Below are positions 17,064-25,810 of a stretch of DNA of 27,821 nt, in pieces; within the stretch, counting starts at the first letter, position 1, and every line of letters starts with the position of its first letter. This DNA comes from DAHUXT01 sp036378295 (GTDB lineage: Bacteria; Chloroflexota; Ktedonobacteria; Ktedonobacterales; JADMIN01). The translations under genes were made by a program, and so were the position numbers. The stretch covers positions 1 through 27,821 of the forward strand of contig DASUWS010000058.1 of the NCBI GenBank assembly GCA_036378295.1, written 5' to 3'. The notes beneath the pieces are model-generated. The model searched no databases. It saw nothing but the letters and a program-made list of their open reading frames with translations, and had not been told where the DNA came from.

Positions 17064-18137
17064 TCACTGACTCGTGCCGACGCTGAGACGTGTCCAGCTG
17101 CGCGGATCGAGCCGGTCGCGCAGGGCGTCTCCGACGAGATTGAGGCTGAGCACCGTCACGACGATGGCGAGAGCCGGTCCAAGCATCATCCAGGGGTCGC
17201 TGGTGAGATAGGTCTGAGCCTCGTTGATCATCGTGCCCCATTCAGGCGTTGGCGGCTGGGCACCCAGGCCGAGATAGCTCAGCACGGATTCGTCCAGAAT
17301 GGCAAAAGAGACAGAGATGGTCGCCTGGACGAGCAGCGGGCTAATGATGTTGGGCAGCACATGGCTGACGAGGATCTTCCCCGTCCGCGTTCCGGAGGCG
17401 CGGGCGGCGGTGATGTAGTCCAGCGCCTGCACCTGAAGCACCTGCCCGCGAGCCAGGCGGGCATAGATGGGAATACGAACCACAGCCAGGGCGATGACCA
17501 GATTGACAAGGCTCGTGCCCAACGCGGCGGCAATGGCCAGGGCGAGTATCAGCGACGGAAAAGCGAGCAGCGCATCGATGACGATGGTGAAGGTCTGGTC
17601 CACCCAGCCTTTGAGGTAGCCGGCGATCAAGCCAAAGATCGTGCCAATGCCTCCGCCGATCAGGATTGAGACAAGGCCAATGGAGAGCGAAATGCGCGTG
17701 CCGTAGATCACCCGGCTCAACTGGTCGCGGCCGAGCGAGTCAGTACCGAAGGGGTGGACCAAGCTGGGCGGCTGCGATGCGATGGCTGGATGATACGCGA
17801 GCGGGTCAAATCGAGCAACCCAAGGGGCGAAGATAGCAGCGACGACCAGCACCGCGAGGACGATGCTAAAGAGCCAGCGCGGATCCTCCCGGATTGCTTT
17901 CAGCACCCGCACAGGAAGCGCGGCTTTGGGAACTCCCGCGTTGATTTCCGTGTCGAGCAGGTCAGGCAGCGGCGTGCCAGTAGGCGAGAAGGCAATCGCG
18001 GCATCCCCAGCCTCTCCTGCCTCGCCTGGGACATCAGCCTGCTGGGCGAAGGATACGCCTTCCACCCGCCCTATGAAGAAGCGCATGAGCGACCACGGCT
18101 TGCGTGACGACGGCGTCTGTCTGGTGTTATTTATCAT
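17064..18137 (-). CDS. Dipeptide/oligopeptide ABC transporter permease, DppC-like
   Basis: A 357-residue inner-membrane permease. The binding-protein-dependent permease domain is at about 150-340, with the EAA loop ARASGTRTGKILVSHVLPN that contacts the ATPase. HPFGTDSLGRDQLSRV is a hallmark of DppC/OppC. The N-terminus has about 85 residues before the first helix, roughly 60 more than usual, rich in Gly/Ala/Pro/Asp and of unknown role. The ATG at 18137 overlaps the dppB end by 11 bases and has AAGGG upstream, so the two are translationally coupled; the longer open frame (to 18278) lies inside dppB and is rejected. No ATPase gene follows. Confidence 0.92.
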   Translation of the reverse strand: MINNTRQTPSSRKPWSLMRFFIGRVEGVSFAQQADVPGEAGEAGDAAIAFSPTGTPLPDLLDTEINAGVPKAALPVRVLKAIREDPRWLFSIVLAVLVVAAIFAPWVARFDPLAYHPAIASQPPSLVHPFGTDSLGRDQLSRVIYGTRISLSIGLVSILIGGGIGTIFGLIAGYLKGWVDQTFTIVIDALLAFPSLILALAIAAALGTSLVNLVIALAVVRIPIYARLARGQVLQVQALDYITAARASGTRTGKILVSHVLPNIISPLLVQATISVSFAILDESVLSYLGLGAQPPTPEWGTMINEAQTYLTSDPWMMLGPALAIVVTVLSLNLVGDALRDRLDPRSWTRLSVGTSQ

Positions 18138-19074
18138 AACGGACCCTTGGATCAAGCACTCGATAGCCGATGTCAACAAGCAGGTTGACGACCATATAGG
18201 AGAGCGCCGCGAGCAGAACGACTCCCTGCACGACGGGATAGTCCTTGGAGAAGATGCTCTGGATGGTGAGCGAGCCAATGCCCGGCCAGAGAAAAATCGT
18301 CTCGATCACGAACGTGCCCGCCAGGATAGCGCCAGCTTGCAGGCCAACAATCGTGAGCAGCGGCATAAGGGCGTTGCGCAGGGCATGGCGGTAGTTGATC
18401 TGCCGGGGTCGCAAGCCTTTCGCCCATGCCGTCCGGACGTAATCCTCGTGGAGCACTTCGAGCATGCTGGTGCGCACCTGACGCAGGTTGACGGCAACGG
18501 CGCCCGTGCCAAGCGCGATAGCGGGCAACACCAGGTCGCGGAGATTCCCAAGCGGATCTTCAGTGAAGGGAACATAGCCACCCGGCGGGAAGAGACGGAT
18601 AAAGACGGCGAAGATGAGAATGAGCAGCAGGCCGAGGACGAAGCTGGGAATGGCGGTGCCCAGCAGGCTCGTCACATTGACCAGCCAGTCCAGACGCCCA
18701 TTACGATTGGTCGCGGCTACGACACCCAGGGGCACGGCAAGGGCGACGGAGAAGATCAGCGACGCGACGCCAAGCTCCACCGTAACGGGCAGGCGCTGTG
18801 TGATGGCCTGGACGACAGGCTGCTGGAGCTGAATGGACTGGCCCAGATTCCCGTGGACCGCCTGCCAGAGCCAGAACACATACTGCACGCCGAGAGGACG
18901 GTCCAGCCCAAGCTGCTGGCGCAAGGCGGCAACCGACTGGGGTGTGGCTTCCTCGCCAAGCAGGACGCGAGCGGGATCACCCGGAACGAGATGGATGAGC
19001 ATGAACGTGACGAAGCTCACGAGCAGCGCCACCGGGAGCATGAACAGGAGACGCCGCGCGATATAACTGGCCAT
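18127..19074 (-). CDS. Dipeptide/oligopeptide ABC transporter permease, DppB-like
   Basis: A 315-residue permease of standard DppB length. The N-terminus MASYIARRLLFMLPVALLVS and the HLVPGDPARVLLGEEAT loop are family signatures. The EAA loop is AWAKGLRPRQINYRHALRNAL. About six membrane helices are visible. It forms the channel with the DppC-like partner. ACAGGAGG lies upstream of the ATG at 19074. It follows the binding-protein gene by 117 bases, a gap that contains a stem-loop. The substrate may be peptides, but related systems carry nickel, glutathione or opines. Confidence 0.94.
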   Translation of the reverse strand: MASYIARRLLFMLPVALLVSFVTFMLIHLVPGDPARVLLGEEATPQSVAALRQQLGLDRPLGVQYVFWLWQAVHGNLGQSIQLQQPVVQAITQRLPVTVELGVASLIFSVALAVPLGVVAATNRNGRLDWLVNVTSLLGTAIPSFVLGLLLILIFAVFIRLFPPGGYVPFTEDPLGNLRDLVLPAIALGTGAVAVNLRQVRTSMLEVLHEDYVRTAWAKGLRPRQINYRHALRNALMPLLTIVGLQAGAILAGTFVIETIFLWPGIGSLTIQSIFSKDYPVVQGVVLLAALSYMVVNLLVDIGYRVLDPRVRYDK

Positions 19075-19101
19075 CTCGTCCTCCTGTAGTGGGAATGCAT
19101 G

Positions 19102-19139
19102 CGGGTAGAGGCTGACGTGTTACTGCCTACCTCTACCCG
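19102..19139 (-). other. Intercistronic stem-loop between binding-protein and permease genes
   Basis: CGGGTAGAGG (19102-19111) and CCTCTACCCG (19130-19139) are perfect 10-base arms around an 18-base loop. No U-tract follows on the minus strand. Stem-loops at this position commonly protect the upstream message, giving more binding protein than permease; that role is inferred. Confidence 0.6.
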
Positions 19140-19191
19140 ATGAGACGCTACCCAGCACGCGCGTTATTGCGCGGGCGGCCTCACGCAGAGT

Positions 19192-20832
19192 CTACGAGAG
19201 GTATGTCTTCGTAAAGACCATGATCGTGGTCGGGAGCAGCTGGAAGTTCTGGACGTTCTTGGTGCTGATCTGCGAGGCGACGCCATGATAGAGGAAGACG
19301 TACGGCGCATCGTCCAGAATCAGCTTTTCCGCCTGCTGGTAGTCGCTGGTGCGCTTGGACTGGTCGCTCGACGTGCGAGCGTCGTCCAGCAGAGCGTCCA
19401 CGTGTGCGTTCGAGTACTGCGTGTCGTTGAAGCCGCCGCCCGTATGGAACCAGCCATACATGTTGCCATCGGGGTCGGGCCGTCCGCTCCAGCCGAGAAG
19501 CGCTGCCTGGAAGTGGTGCGAGGACGTGTCATCGAGCAAGGTGGCGAAGGTTTCTTGCTTGATGTTGACGGTAATGCCAGCGGGCTTGAGCTCCGACTGA
19601 AGGAACTGCGCTTGCTGCTGGAGGAGCGGCGAACCGCTGGAGATGAGTAGCGTGAACGAGACGCCAGACGACATCCCAGCCTGTGACAGCTCCGCTTTGG
19701 CCTTGTCAACGTTATGGCTGTACGGCTTGATGCTGGCGTCGTAGGCCCAGCTACTGGGTGAGACCGGCCCCTGAGCCTCGACACCAATGCCATGCAACAC
19801 GCTATTGAGAATTTCCTGCCGGTCGACCGCCCATTCCACAGCACGACGCACATGGACGTTATCTAATGGCGCTGTCTTGGTATTCAGCTCCATGCCATAG
19901 AAACTGAGGCCGGGGATCTGCTTATAGACTAGGCTCTGGTTCTGCTTGGTCGCCTGCACGTCCGTCGGGCTGATGACCTGCGCAACGTTGATCGTCTCCG
20001 TCTGGAGATTGGTGAACATCACGCTTTCATTGGTGATGGGCCGGTAGTTGACCTTGGCGAGATACGGAAGCGCATTGCCGCTGCTATCTTTCTGCCAGTA
20101 GTGCGGGTTGCGCTCCAGGGTGAGATGGTCACCCTTGGTCCAACTGACGAACTGGAATGGGCCGGTTCCGGCTTTGGCGGGATTGTTGGCGATCTGGTCG
20201 CCCTGAGATTGGATGACAGCGGGCGAGAGAATCATGCCCGCGCGGTCGGTCAGGTTAGCCAGCAGCGGCGAGAACGGCTGCTTCAGGTCGAACTGCACAT
20301 GCAGGTCGTCCACTGCCTTCACCGACGTGACGGTAGAAAGCTCACTGTGACGAGGGGATGAGGCCGTGTTCAGAATGCGGTTGATATTGGTAACGACCGC
20401 GGCGGCATTGAACGGTGTGCCATCCTGGAACTGGATGCCGGAGCGCAGGGTAAAGGCAATCTGGGTGGGCGAAGGATAGGACCATGAGGAAGCGAGACCC
20501 GGCTGGATCTTGTTCTGGGCGTCGACGGTCACGAGGGTGTCATAGATGTTAAACATGACTTCGCGATCGACGAGCGCGGTGGACTTCAGTGGATCGAGTG
20601 TCACGACATCGGAATCCAGACCGACATTCAGGGTGCCACCAGACTTCGGGCCAGTTCCCTGGCCGCCAGTACTGCCGCTGGCGCAGCCCGCAAGCGCGAA
20701 CGCCAGCAAGACGGCGAGACCCAGCAGAGAGCGCACCGGCAACAGGAACCGATGAGACTTCTCCGGCCGGAGCCGCTCGCTGGCAAACGACCTAACAGGG
20801 AATGGCCATAATCGTGCGTGATGCCGCGCCAT
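19192..20832 (-). CDS. Extracytoplasmic solute-binding lipoprotein, family 5 (DppA/OppA type)
   Basis: A 546-residue SBP_bac_5 protein. Residues 30-50 form a signal peptide ending in lipobox LAGC, with Cys50 as the lipid anchor. A Ser/Gly linker leads to GGTLNVGLDSDVVTLDPL, the family start, with LRSGIQFQDGTPFNAAAV and TGPFQFVSWTKGDHLTLERN further on. It captures the substrate outside the membrane and hands it to the permeases. The long, Arg-rich n-region (residues 1-34) is unusual but can be translated. The ATG at 20832 has GGGAGG eight bases upstream; the open frame extends beyond, into IclR territory, and is ignored. It is the first gene of the transporter operon. Confidence 0.94.
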   Translation of the reverse strand: MARHHARLWPFPVRSFASERLRPEKSHRFLLPVRSLLGLAVLLAFALAGCASGSTGGQGTGPKSGGTLNVGLDSDVVTLDPLKSTALVDREVMFNIYDTLVTVDAQNKIQPGLASSWSYPSPTQIAFTLRSGIQFQDGTPFNAAAVVTNINRILNTASSPRHSELSTVTSVKAVDDLHVQFDLKQPFSPLLANLTDRAGMILSPAVIQSQGDQIANNPAKAGTGPFQFVSWTKGDHLTLERNPHYWQKDSSGNALPYLAKVNYRPITNESVMFTNLQTETINVAQVISPTDVQATKQNQSLVYKQIPGLSFYGMELNTKTAPLDNVHVRRAVEWAVDRQEILNSVLHGIGVEAQGPVSPSSWAYDASIKPYSHNVDKAKAELSQAGMSSGVSFTLLISSGSPLLQQQAQFLQSELKPAGITVNIKQETFATLLDDTSSHHFQAALLGWSGRPDPDGNMYGWFHTGGGFNDTQYSNAHVDALLDDARTSSDQSKRTSDYQQAEKLILDDAPYVFLYHGVASQISTKNVQNFQLLPTTIMVFTKTYLS

Positions 20833-20986
20833 ATGAAAACCTCCCTTGTGTGTCGAACAACTCCCTACTCCACGATCACTGGGCCGAAAATCTCGGCCCT
20901 TCGCGCTGGCTGCGTGCTGGCCGCATAGTGGCCGCATGCTGACTGCGCGGTCACACCTGTATGCACTCGATCTACAAGTGTTCGCA

Positions 20987-21838
20987 CTACTGATCGCGCC
21001 GGGAAGCCGCTTGTGGCGCTTCGGGCGCATACGCGACGGCGAGATCACGCTCGATACGGGATACGGCCTCAAGGAGCGCAATCGCATAGCGGGTGACGGC
21101 TTCATGCTGAAAACGCGACGCGGGACCCGCCACGCTGAGAGCGGCCAGAAGGGCGCCGTCAGGTCCACGAATCGGGGCGGCGATGGACGCCGACCCAGAG
21201 ACGGTTTCACCTGCCGTTTGGGCATAGCCACGAGCGCGGGTCTCGCGTAGCTCCTCTTCTAGCTGGGCGGTATGAGCCGCCGAGAGCGACGCGGTTATCC
21301 GCCGCCAGAGCGAGCTATTGGATGGACCGTCGACCACAAGCGCCTTGCCAGCGGCGCCTCGGTCAAGCGGGAAGATGCGACCGACCCCGGCGCTCATACG
21401 GAGCATCTGCGGGCTTTCGATCTCATCCAGGCATATACGGACATCGCCGGCAATGACATAGAGGCCCACGGTTTCTTCAGTAATGGAATGCAGCCATTGC
21501 ATGTGCGGGCGACAGATCTGGCGCAGTGTCGCCTCGCCGGGGACCGCCTGCGCCAGAGCGAGGATGCGATAACCAAGGGTGTAGTGGTGCTTCTCGGGGT
21601 CGTGCGAGACGAGCCCCCGCGCCAGCAATGCCTGAAGCAGGCGATGCACCGTGCTCTTGGTGAGGTCCAGTCGCTCGCTAATCTCCGTCACCCCAAGCAC
21701 AGGGGTTTCACGCGAGAACGCACAGAGCACCGCCAGGGCACGATCTACGGCGCTGCTCACGCTGGTGATGCCATCCGCTGCCGGCTGCGGTGTTTTATGT
21801 TCGGAAGATCGCGCGCCAGATGTGACACCTGTATCCAT
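20987..21838 (-). CDS. IclR-family transcriptional regulator
   Basis: A 283-residue regulator. Residues about 28-90 form the winged helix-turn-helix (AVDRALAVLCAF, VTEISERLDLTKSTVHRLLQALLARGLV). The rest is the IclR effector domain, including GRIFPLDRGAAGKAL and SIAAPIRGPDGALLAALSVAGP. A GGAG lies ten bases before the ATG at 21838. It stands between ggt and the transporter genes on the same strand. A 26-base operator 63 bases upstream, repeated at the ggt/amidase divergent promoter, predicts autoregulation and control of those genes. The inducer is unknown; it may be the transported compound or a breakdown product. Confidence 0.93.
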   Translation of the reverse strand: MDTGVTSGARSSEHKTPQPAADGITSVSSAVDRALAVLCAFSRETPVLGVTEISERLDLTKSTVHRLLQALLARGLVSHDPEKHHYTLGYRILALAQAVPGEATLRQICRPHMQWLHSITEETVGLYVIAGDVRICLDEIESPQMLRMSAGVGRIFPLDRGAAGKALVVDGPSNSSLWRRITASLSAAHTAQLEEELRETRARGYAQTAGETVSGSASIAAPIRGPDGALLAALSVAGPASRFQHEAVTRYAIALLEAVSRIERDLAVAYAPEAPQAASRRDQ

Positions 21839-21900
21839 AGCTTCAACTCCACTCTCGCTGGAGGACTGGACGATGCCGCGCGAACAATTCAGCGGTGTTG

Positions 21901-21926
21901 TTCCATATGGCGGAATGCTGTTCCAT
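21901..21926. promoter_or_regulatory. Predicted IclR operator upstream of the iclR gene
   Basis: TTCCATA-N4-GGAA-N3-TGTTCCAT layout, matching 23696-23721 at 20 of 26 positions. It contains half-sites TTCCA/CGGAA and GGAA/TTCC. It lies 63 bases upstream of the iclR start. A separate perfect palindrome, CCGTAT-G-ATACGG, is at 21940-21952. Confidence 0.65.
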
Positions 21927-22015
21927 ATTCTTGTGTTTGCCGTATGATACGGAATATCGTGTCCACTGTCAAGCGCCCATGGCGATGAGGGAAGTGACAG
22001 GTCGGGAGGGGAGCG

Positions 22016-23620
22016 CTACCATCCAGCGGCGATGCCTTCGGCGCGTGGATCGGCTCCGCCATGGAAGACGCCATTCCCAGCATCTATCACGATGCCCTGA
22101 GCGTGGCCGACGAGCGAATCCCAGGGGCCAATCTCGTGGACAGCATGCCCGCGCTCGCGCAGCACCGCGACCGTAGCGGCGGGGAAACGGCTCTCCATAC
22201 GCAGTACCTCACCCTCACCGCGCGCCTCAGCGCCATGAATCCAGCGTGGCAACTCGATGGCAGCCTGGATGTTGAGGCCAAAGCGGGCGACAGCCGTGTA
22301 GACCTGCAGATGGGTCGAGGGCTGTCCATCGCCGCCCATTGCGCCGAAGATGATCGCGGGCCGACCATCACGCATGGCAAGCGACGGGATGAGCGTGTGG
22401 AGGGTGCGCTTGCCTGGAGCGAGGGCGTTGGCCGCGTCGGGATTCAGCGAGAAGTAGGCGCCCCGATTCTGAAGCACGATGCCCGTTCCATCGACGACGA
22501 GGCCGCTGCCGAAGCCCATGTAGTTGCTCTGGATGAGAGAGACGGCGTTGCCGTCGCTATCCGCCGCGCAGAGGTAGATGGTGTCGCCCGTGAAGCCGCC
22601 CGGAGCGACAGACGGCTGGGCGTGCTCCGGATTGATCTGCGCGCGCCGCTGGCGCAGGTAATCGGGCGCGAGGAGCCAGGCAGGGTCCCAGGGCATATGG
22701 GCCGGGTCGGTCAGATAGGCGTCGCGGTCGGCGAAGGCGAGCTTCTTCGCCTCGACGGCGAGATGGATGGTCTCCGGAGCGAGCGGCCCATCGCCGAGCG
22801 GTAGCTCATTGAGCATACCGAGCATCTGGAGGGCGGTAATACCCTGCGTGTTAGGGGGCAGCTCGTAGATGTCGAGATCCGCGAACGGCACAGAGAGCGG
22901 CGTGACCCACTCGCTCTGATGCGCCGCCAGGTCTTCCACCGTGATGAGCCCACCCTCACGGCTGAAGAATGCCGCGATATGCTCCGCGATGGGACCGCGA
23001 TAGAAGACGTCGGGTCCATGCTCGGCGATGGCGCGAAGTGTGCGCGCGAGAGTGGGGACACGGGCGATACTGCCGACAGTGGGAATGGCGCCATCCGGCA
23101 TGAAGTGCTCGCGGAACGAGCGATGCGTGCGCGCATCGGTATTCATGAACGTCAGCGCGCGATGCAGGCCGGGTCCGACGGGAAACCCTTCCTCCGCGTA
23201 CGTGATTGCGGGAGCCAGCGAGCGTGCCAGCCCAAGACGGCCAAAGCGCTCAGAGACACGCCCCCAGCCCTCCGCACAGCCCGGGACCGTGATGCTATGG
23301 ACGCCGAAGCGCGGCATGGTGTCGTAGCCGAGCGATTGGTAGCGCTCGATAGTAGCCGCCTGGGGCGAGCGCCCGCTGGCGTTGAGTCCGTGAACCTGGC
23401 CGTCACGGGCATCGTAGAGCAGCATGAAGAGATCACCACCCAGCCCAACCACGAATGGATAGACGACCTGAAGGACAGCATTGGCGGCGATGGCGGCATC
23501 TACGGCATTCCCTCCGGCTTTGAGCAGATCCAGGCCTGCCTGAGCGGCGAGATAGTGCGGAGCGGCTACCATGCCATGGCTGGCCATCGTCGTGGGTCGG
23601 TGCTGGGGATAATCGGTCAT
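22016..23620 (-). CDS. ggt: Gamma-glutamyltransferase family protein (cytoplasmic type)
   Basis: A 534-residue Ntn-hydrolase proenzyme. The likely self-cleavage site and nucleophile is Thr347 in GFTGDTIYLCAADSDG, giving subunits of about 346 and 188 residues. NASGRSPQAAT (Arg84) matches the substrate-carboxylate Arg region, and MGGDGQPSTHLQ the late conserved block. No signal peptide is seen, unlike E. coli Ggt, so it is probably cytoplasmic (YwrD-like). Family members cleave gamma-glutamyl amides, including glutathione, or act as acylases. AAGAGGG precedes the ATG. It is divergent from the amidase and shares an operator with it. The partner transporter may import its substrate. Confidence 0.92.
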   Translation of the reverse strand: MTDYPQHRPTTMASHGMVAAPHYLAAQAGLDLLKAGGNAVDAAIAANAVLQVVYPFVVGLGGDLFMLLYDARDGQVHGLNASGRSPQAATIERYQSLGYDTMPRFGVHSITVPGCAEGWGRVSERFGRLGLARSLAPAITYAEEGFPVGPGLHRALTFMNTDARTHRSFREHFMPDGAIPTVGSIARVPTLARTLRAIAEHGPDVFYRGPIAEHIAAFFSREGGLITVEDLAAHQSEWVTPLSVPFADLDIYELPPNTQGITALQMLGMLNELPLGDGPLAPETIHLAVEAKKLAFADRDAYLTDPAHMPWDPAWLLAPDYLRQRRAQINPEHAQPSVAPGGFTGDTIYLCAADSDGNAVSLIQSNYMGFGSGLVVDGTGIVLQNRGAYFSLNPDAANALAPGKRTLHTLIPSLAMRDGRPAIIFGAMGGDGQPSTHLQVYTAVARFGLNIQAAIELPRWIHGAEARGEGEVLRMESRFPAATVAVLRERGHAVHEIGPWDSLVGHAQGIVIDAGNGVFHGGADPRAEGIAAGW

Positions 23621-23695
23621 CTCGGCCCTCTTTCATGAGCAAAAAGAGTATCCCGCCGATAGAGCATCAGCGTCCTTGGGTAACTATATCACGTA

Positions 23696-23721
23696 TTCCA
23701 TAGAGTGGAACAGTGTTCCAT
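23696..23721. promoter_or_regulatory. Predicted IclR operator between ggt and amidase
   Basis: It contains the perfect palindrome TGGAACA-G-TGTTCCA (23706-23720) and an overlapping TTCCA-N5-TGGAA (23696-23710). It matches the site upstream of iclR at 20 of 26 positions. It lies 76 bases from the ggt start and 90 from the amidase start, so it could control both. IclR-type regulators bind palindromes of this size. Confidence 0.7.
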
Positions 23722-23810
23722 TTCTCACGATTTGGCAGTATGCTATGGAAGCGACGGGCAGTTGTCCACGATACCACCTATCCAGGCAGGCTGGGACGGG
23801 GAGACGAGCG

Positions 23811-25340
23811 ATGAGCGAATACACAGCGCCATTCAGCGAGCTGGAAGAGATGGGCATCGCGGAACTCCAGGCGCAGATGACGTCAGGTCAGACGACAGCG
23901 CGAGGCATCGTGGAGCGCTATCTGGCGCGCATCGAGGCGCTCGACCGGAATGGCCCCGCGATCCGATCCATCATCGAGACGAATCCCGACGCGCTGGGAA
24001 TCGCTGACGGGATGGACCGAGAACGTGCTGCCCGTGGGGCACGCGGTCCCTTGCACGGCATTCCCATCCTGCTGAAAGACAACATTGACACAGCGGATCA
24101 GATGCAGACAACGGCAGGCTCGCTCGCGCTGGTAGGCGTGCGCCGGGCGCGGGATGCGTTCGTGACGGAGAAGCTGCGGGCGGCTGGTGTGGTGCTGCTG
24201 GGCAAGGCGAACATGAGCGAATGGGCCAACTTCCGCTCGACGCACTCTGCGAGTGGGTGGAGCGCGCGCGGCGGGCAGGCGCTGAACCCCTATGCGCTCG
24301 ACCGCTCGCCCGGTGGCTCTAGCTCCGGCTCGGCATCAGCGGTGGCAGCGGCGCTGGCGGCGGCGGCAGTGGGAACCGAGACGGACGGATCGATTCTATC
24401 TCCCGCTTCGGTGAACAGTGTCGTGGGCATCAAGCCGACGGTTGGGCTGACGAGCCGCGCCGGGGTCATCCCGGTCGCGCACAGTCAGGATACCGTCGGA
24501 CCATTTGGCCGAACTGTAGCGGATGCGGCGACGCTTCTCAGCGCGCTGGTGGGTCCTGATCCACGCGATCTGGCAACGCAGGCGGCGAGCGCGATGGGGC
24601 AGACCGATTACACGCGCTTCCTCGATCTCGATGGATTGCGCGGGGCGCGCATCGGCGTGGCGCGCGAGGTGTATTTCGGCTACAGCGAGAAAGCCGACGC
24701 GATTGCCGAGGCGGCGCTCGAAGCAATGCGGGCGCTCGGCGCGGAGATCATCGACCCGGCAAATATTCCAACAGCGCAGCAGATCAAGGCATCGGAAGCT
24801 GCGGCCGAGGTGCTTCGCTACGAGTTCAAGGCGGACCTCAACGCGTATCTGGCAGGCCTGGGACCAGACGCGCCAGTCCATACGCTTGAGGAGCTGATCG
24901 CCTTCAACGAGGCGCACGCGGTGCAAGAGATGCCGTATTTTGGTCAGGAAATCTTCCTCATGGCACAGGCCAAGGGGCTGCTGACCGACGAAGCATATGT
25001 AACCGCACTGGAGCAGAAGCAGCGGTTGGCGCGCGTGCAGGGCATTGACGCCGTCATGGAGCAATTTCACCTGGATGCGCTGGTCATGCCGACGATCAGC
25101 CCGCCCTGGAAGATCGATCTGGTCGATGGCGATCACAAGCTGGGAGGGAGCGCGCGGCCCGCAGCGATGGCCGGGTATCCAGCGATCACAGTGCCAGCGG
25201 GCTACACCTACGGACTACCGGTAGGTATAACCTTCATGGGCAGAGCGTTCAGCGAGCCAGTGCTGATTCGGCTGGCCTATGCCTTCGAGCAGGCCAAGCG
25301 AATTCGCCGCCCGCCGCGATTCACGCCCACGACGCCGTAA
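23811..25340 (+). CDS. Amidase signature family hydrolase
   Basis: A 509-residue amidase. The Ser-cisSer-Lys triad is visible: Lys89 in PILLKDNIDT, Ser170 in PGGSSSGSASAVAA and Ser194 in GTETDGSILSPAS, with the expected 24-residue gap between the serines. The C-terminal half carries GYPAITVPAGYTYGLPVGITFMGRAFSE. It hydrolyses amide bonds to a carboxylic acid and ammonia or amine. Relatives include indole-acetamide hydrolase, peptide amidases and Glu-tRNA amidotransferase A; without GatB/C nearby the last is unlikely. GGGGAGA lies before the ATG at 23811; the open frame reaches further upstream but has no ribosome site there. It is divergent from ggt. Confidence 0.92.
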   Translation: MSEYTAPFSELEEMGIAELQAQMTSGQTTARGIVERYLARIEALDRNGPAIRSIIETNPDALGIADGMDRERAARGARGPLHGIPILLKDNIDTADQMQTTAGSLALVGVRRARDAFVTEKLRAAGVVLLGKANMSEWANFRSTHSASGWSARGGQALNPYALDRSPGGSSSGSASAVAAALAAAAVGTETDGSILSPASVNSVVGIKPTVGLTSRAGVIPVAHSQDTVGPFGRTVADAATLLSALVGPDPRDLATQAASAMGQTDYTRFLDLDGLRGARIGVAREVYFGYSEKADAIAEAALEAMRALGAEIIDPANIPTAQQIKASEAAAEVLRYEFKADLNAYLAGLGPDAPVHTLEELIAFNEAHAVQEMPYFGQEIFLMAQAKGLLTDEAYVTALEQKQRLARVQGIDAVMEQFHLDALVMPTISPPWKIDLVDGDHKLGGSARPAAMAGYPAITVPAGYTYGLPVGITFMGRAFSEPVLIRLAYAFEQAKRIRRPPRFTPTTP

Positions 25341-25810
25341 CCCCCACACGAGCCAGCAAGATGGTTTACCTCTCCGCCTGGGCTACACTCGCACGCATGG
25401 ATGGCCATGATCTTCATGAGTCCAGGTGGACGGGAGATGGAAGGGCGCAAAATGCCACGGTACGCTCGCTAGCGGGGCACATCTGGCACTGCCGGGCGCG
25501 TCATCGCATCCGCTGCACTGGGCGTTGGCCTGACCGCCGGTGTGATAGCCCGCGTCATATGCGTCATGGGCGTCATGCCGACGGGACGCCGACGCCGCGC
25601 TAGGAGCAGACTCAGCAGGGAGGATGAATGCACGGGAAGCGGGAAACGCCGCCAAAGGTGAACGCTGGTGGACGTCGGGGGACAGTCAAAACATGGTGTC
25701 CGCTGCCTCTTAATCAACTGATCACACTTCTCCTTCCTCCTCTTCATGACAACCTGAGGTTATTTCTAAGTATCCTTGGTCATACTCCGAAATCCAGGTT
25801 AATATCTCCG
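25341..25810. other. Intergenic region at the island's left boundary
   Basis: 470 bases between the amidase and the TIR-ParA gene, whose stop codons face each other. The left part (to about 25690) is GC-rich like the host; the right part becomes AT-rich, marking a composition break. In 25474-25660 (+) there is a frame encoding a hydrophobic stretch (VIASAALGVGLTAGVIARVI) with a basic tail, but an in-frame TAG lies just upstream and there is no start codon, so it may be a decayed small membrane gene. GCGTCAT recurs three times near 25554-25576. No terminator is evident. Confidence 0.45.

Noticed and set aside
17863..19089. 408-residue plus-strand frame opposite the permeases
   Set aside because: Antisense shadow of DppB/DppC in GC-rich DNA; composition is Arg/Glu/Gln-rich without domain motifs.
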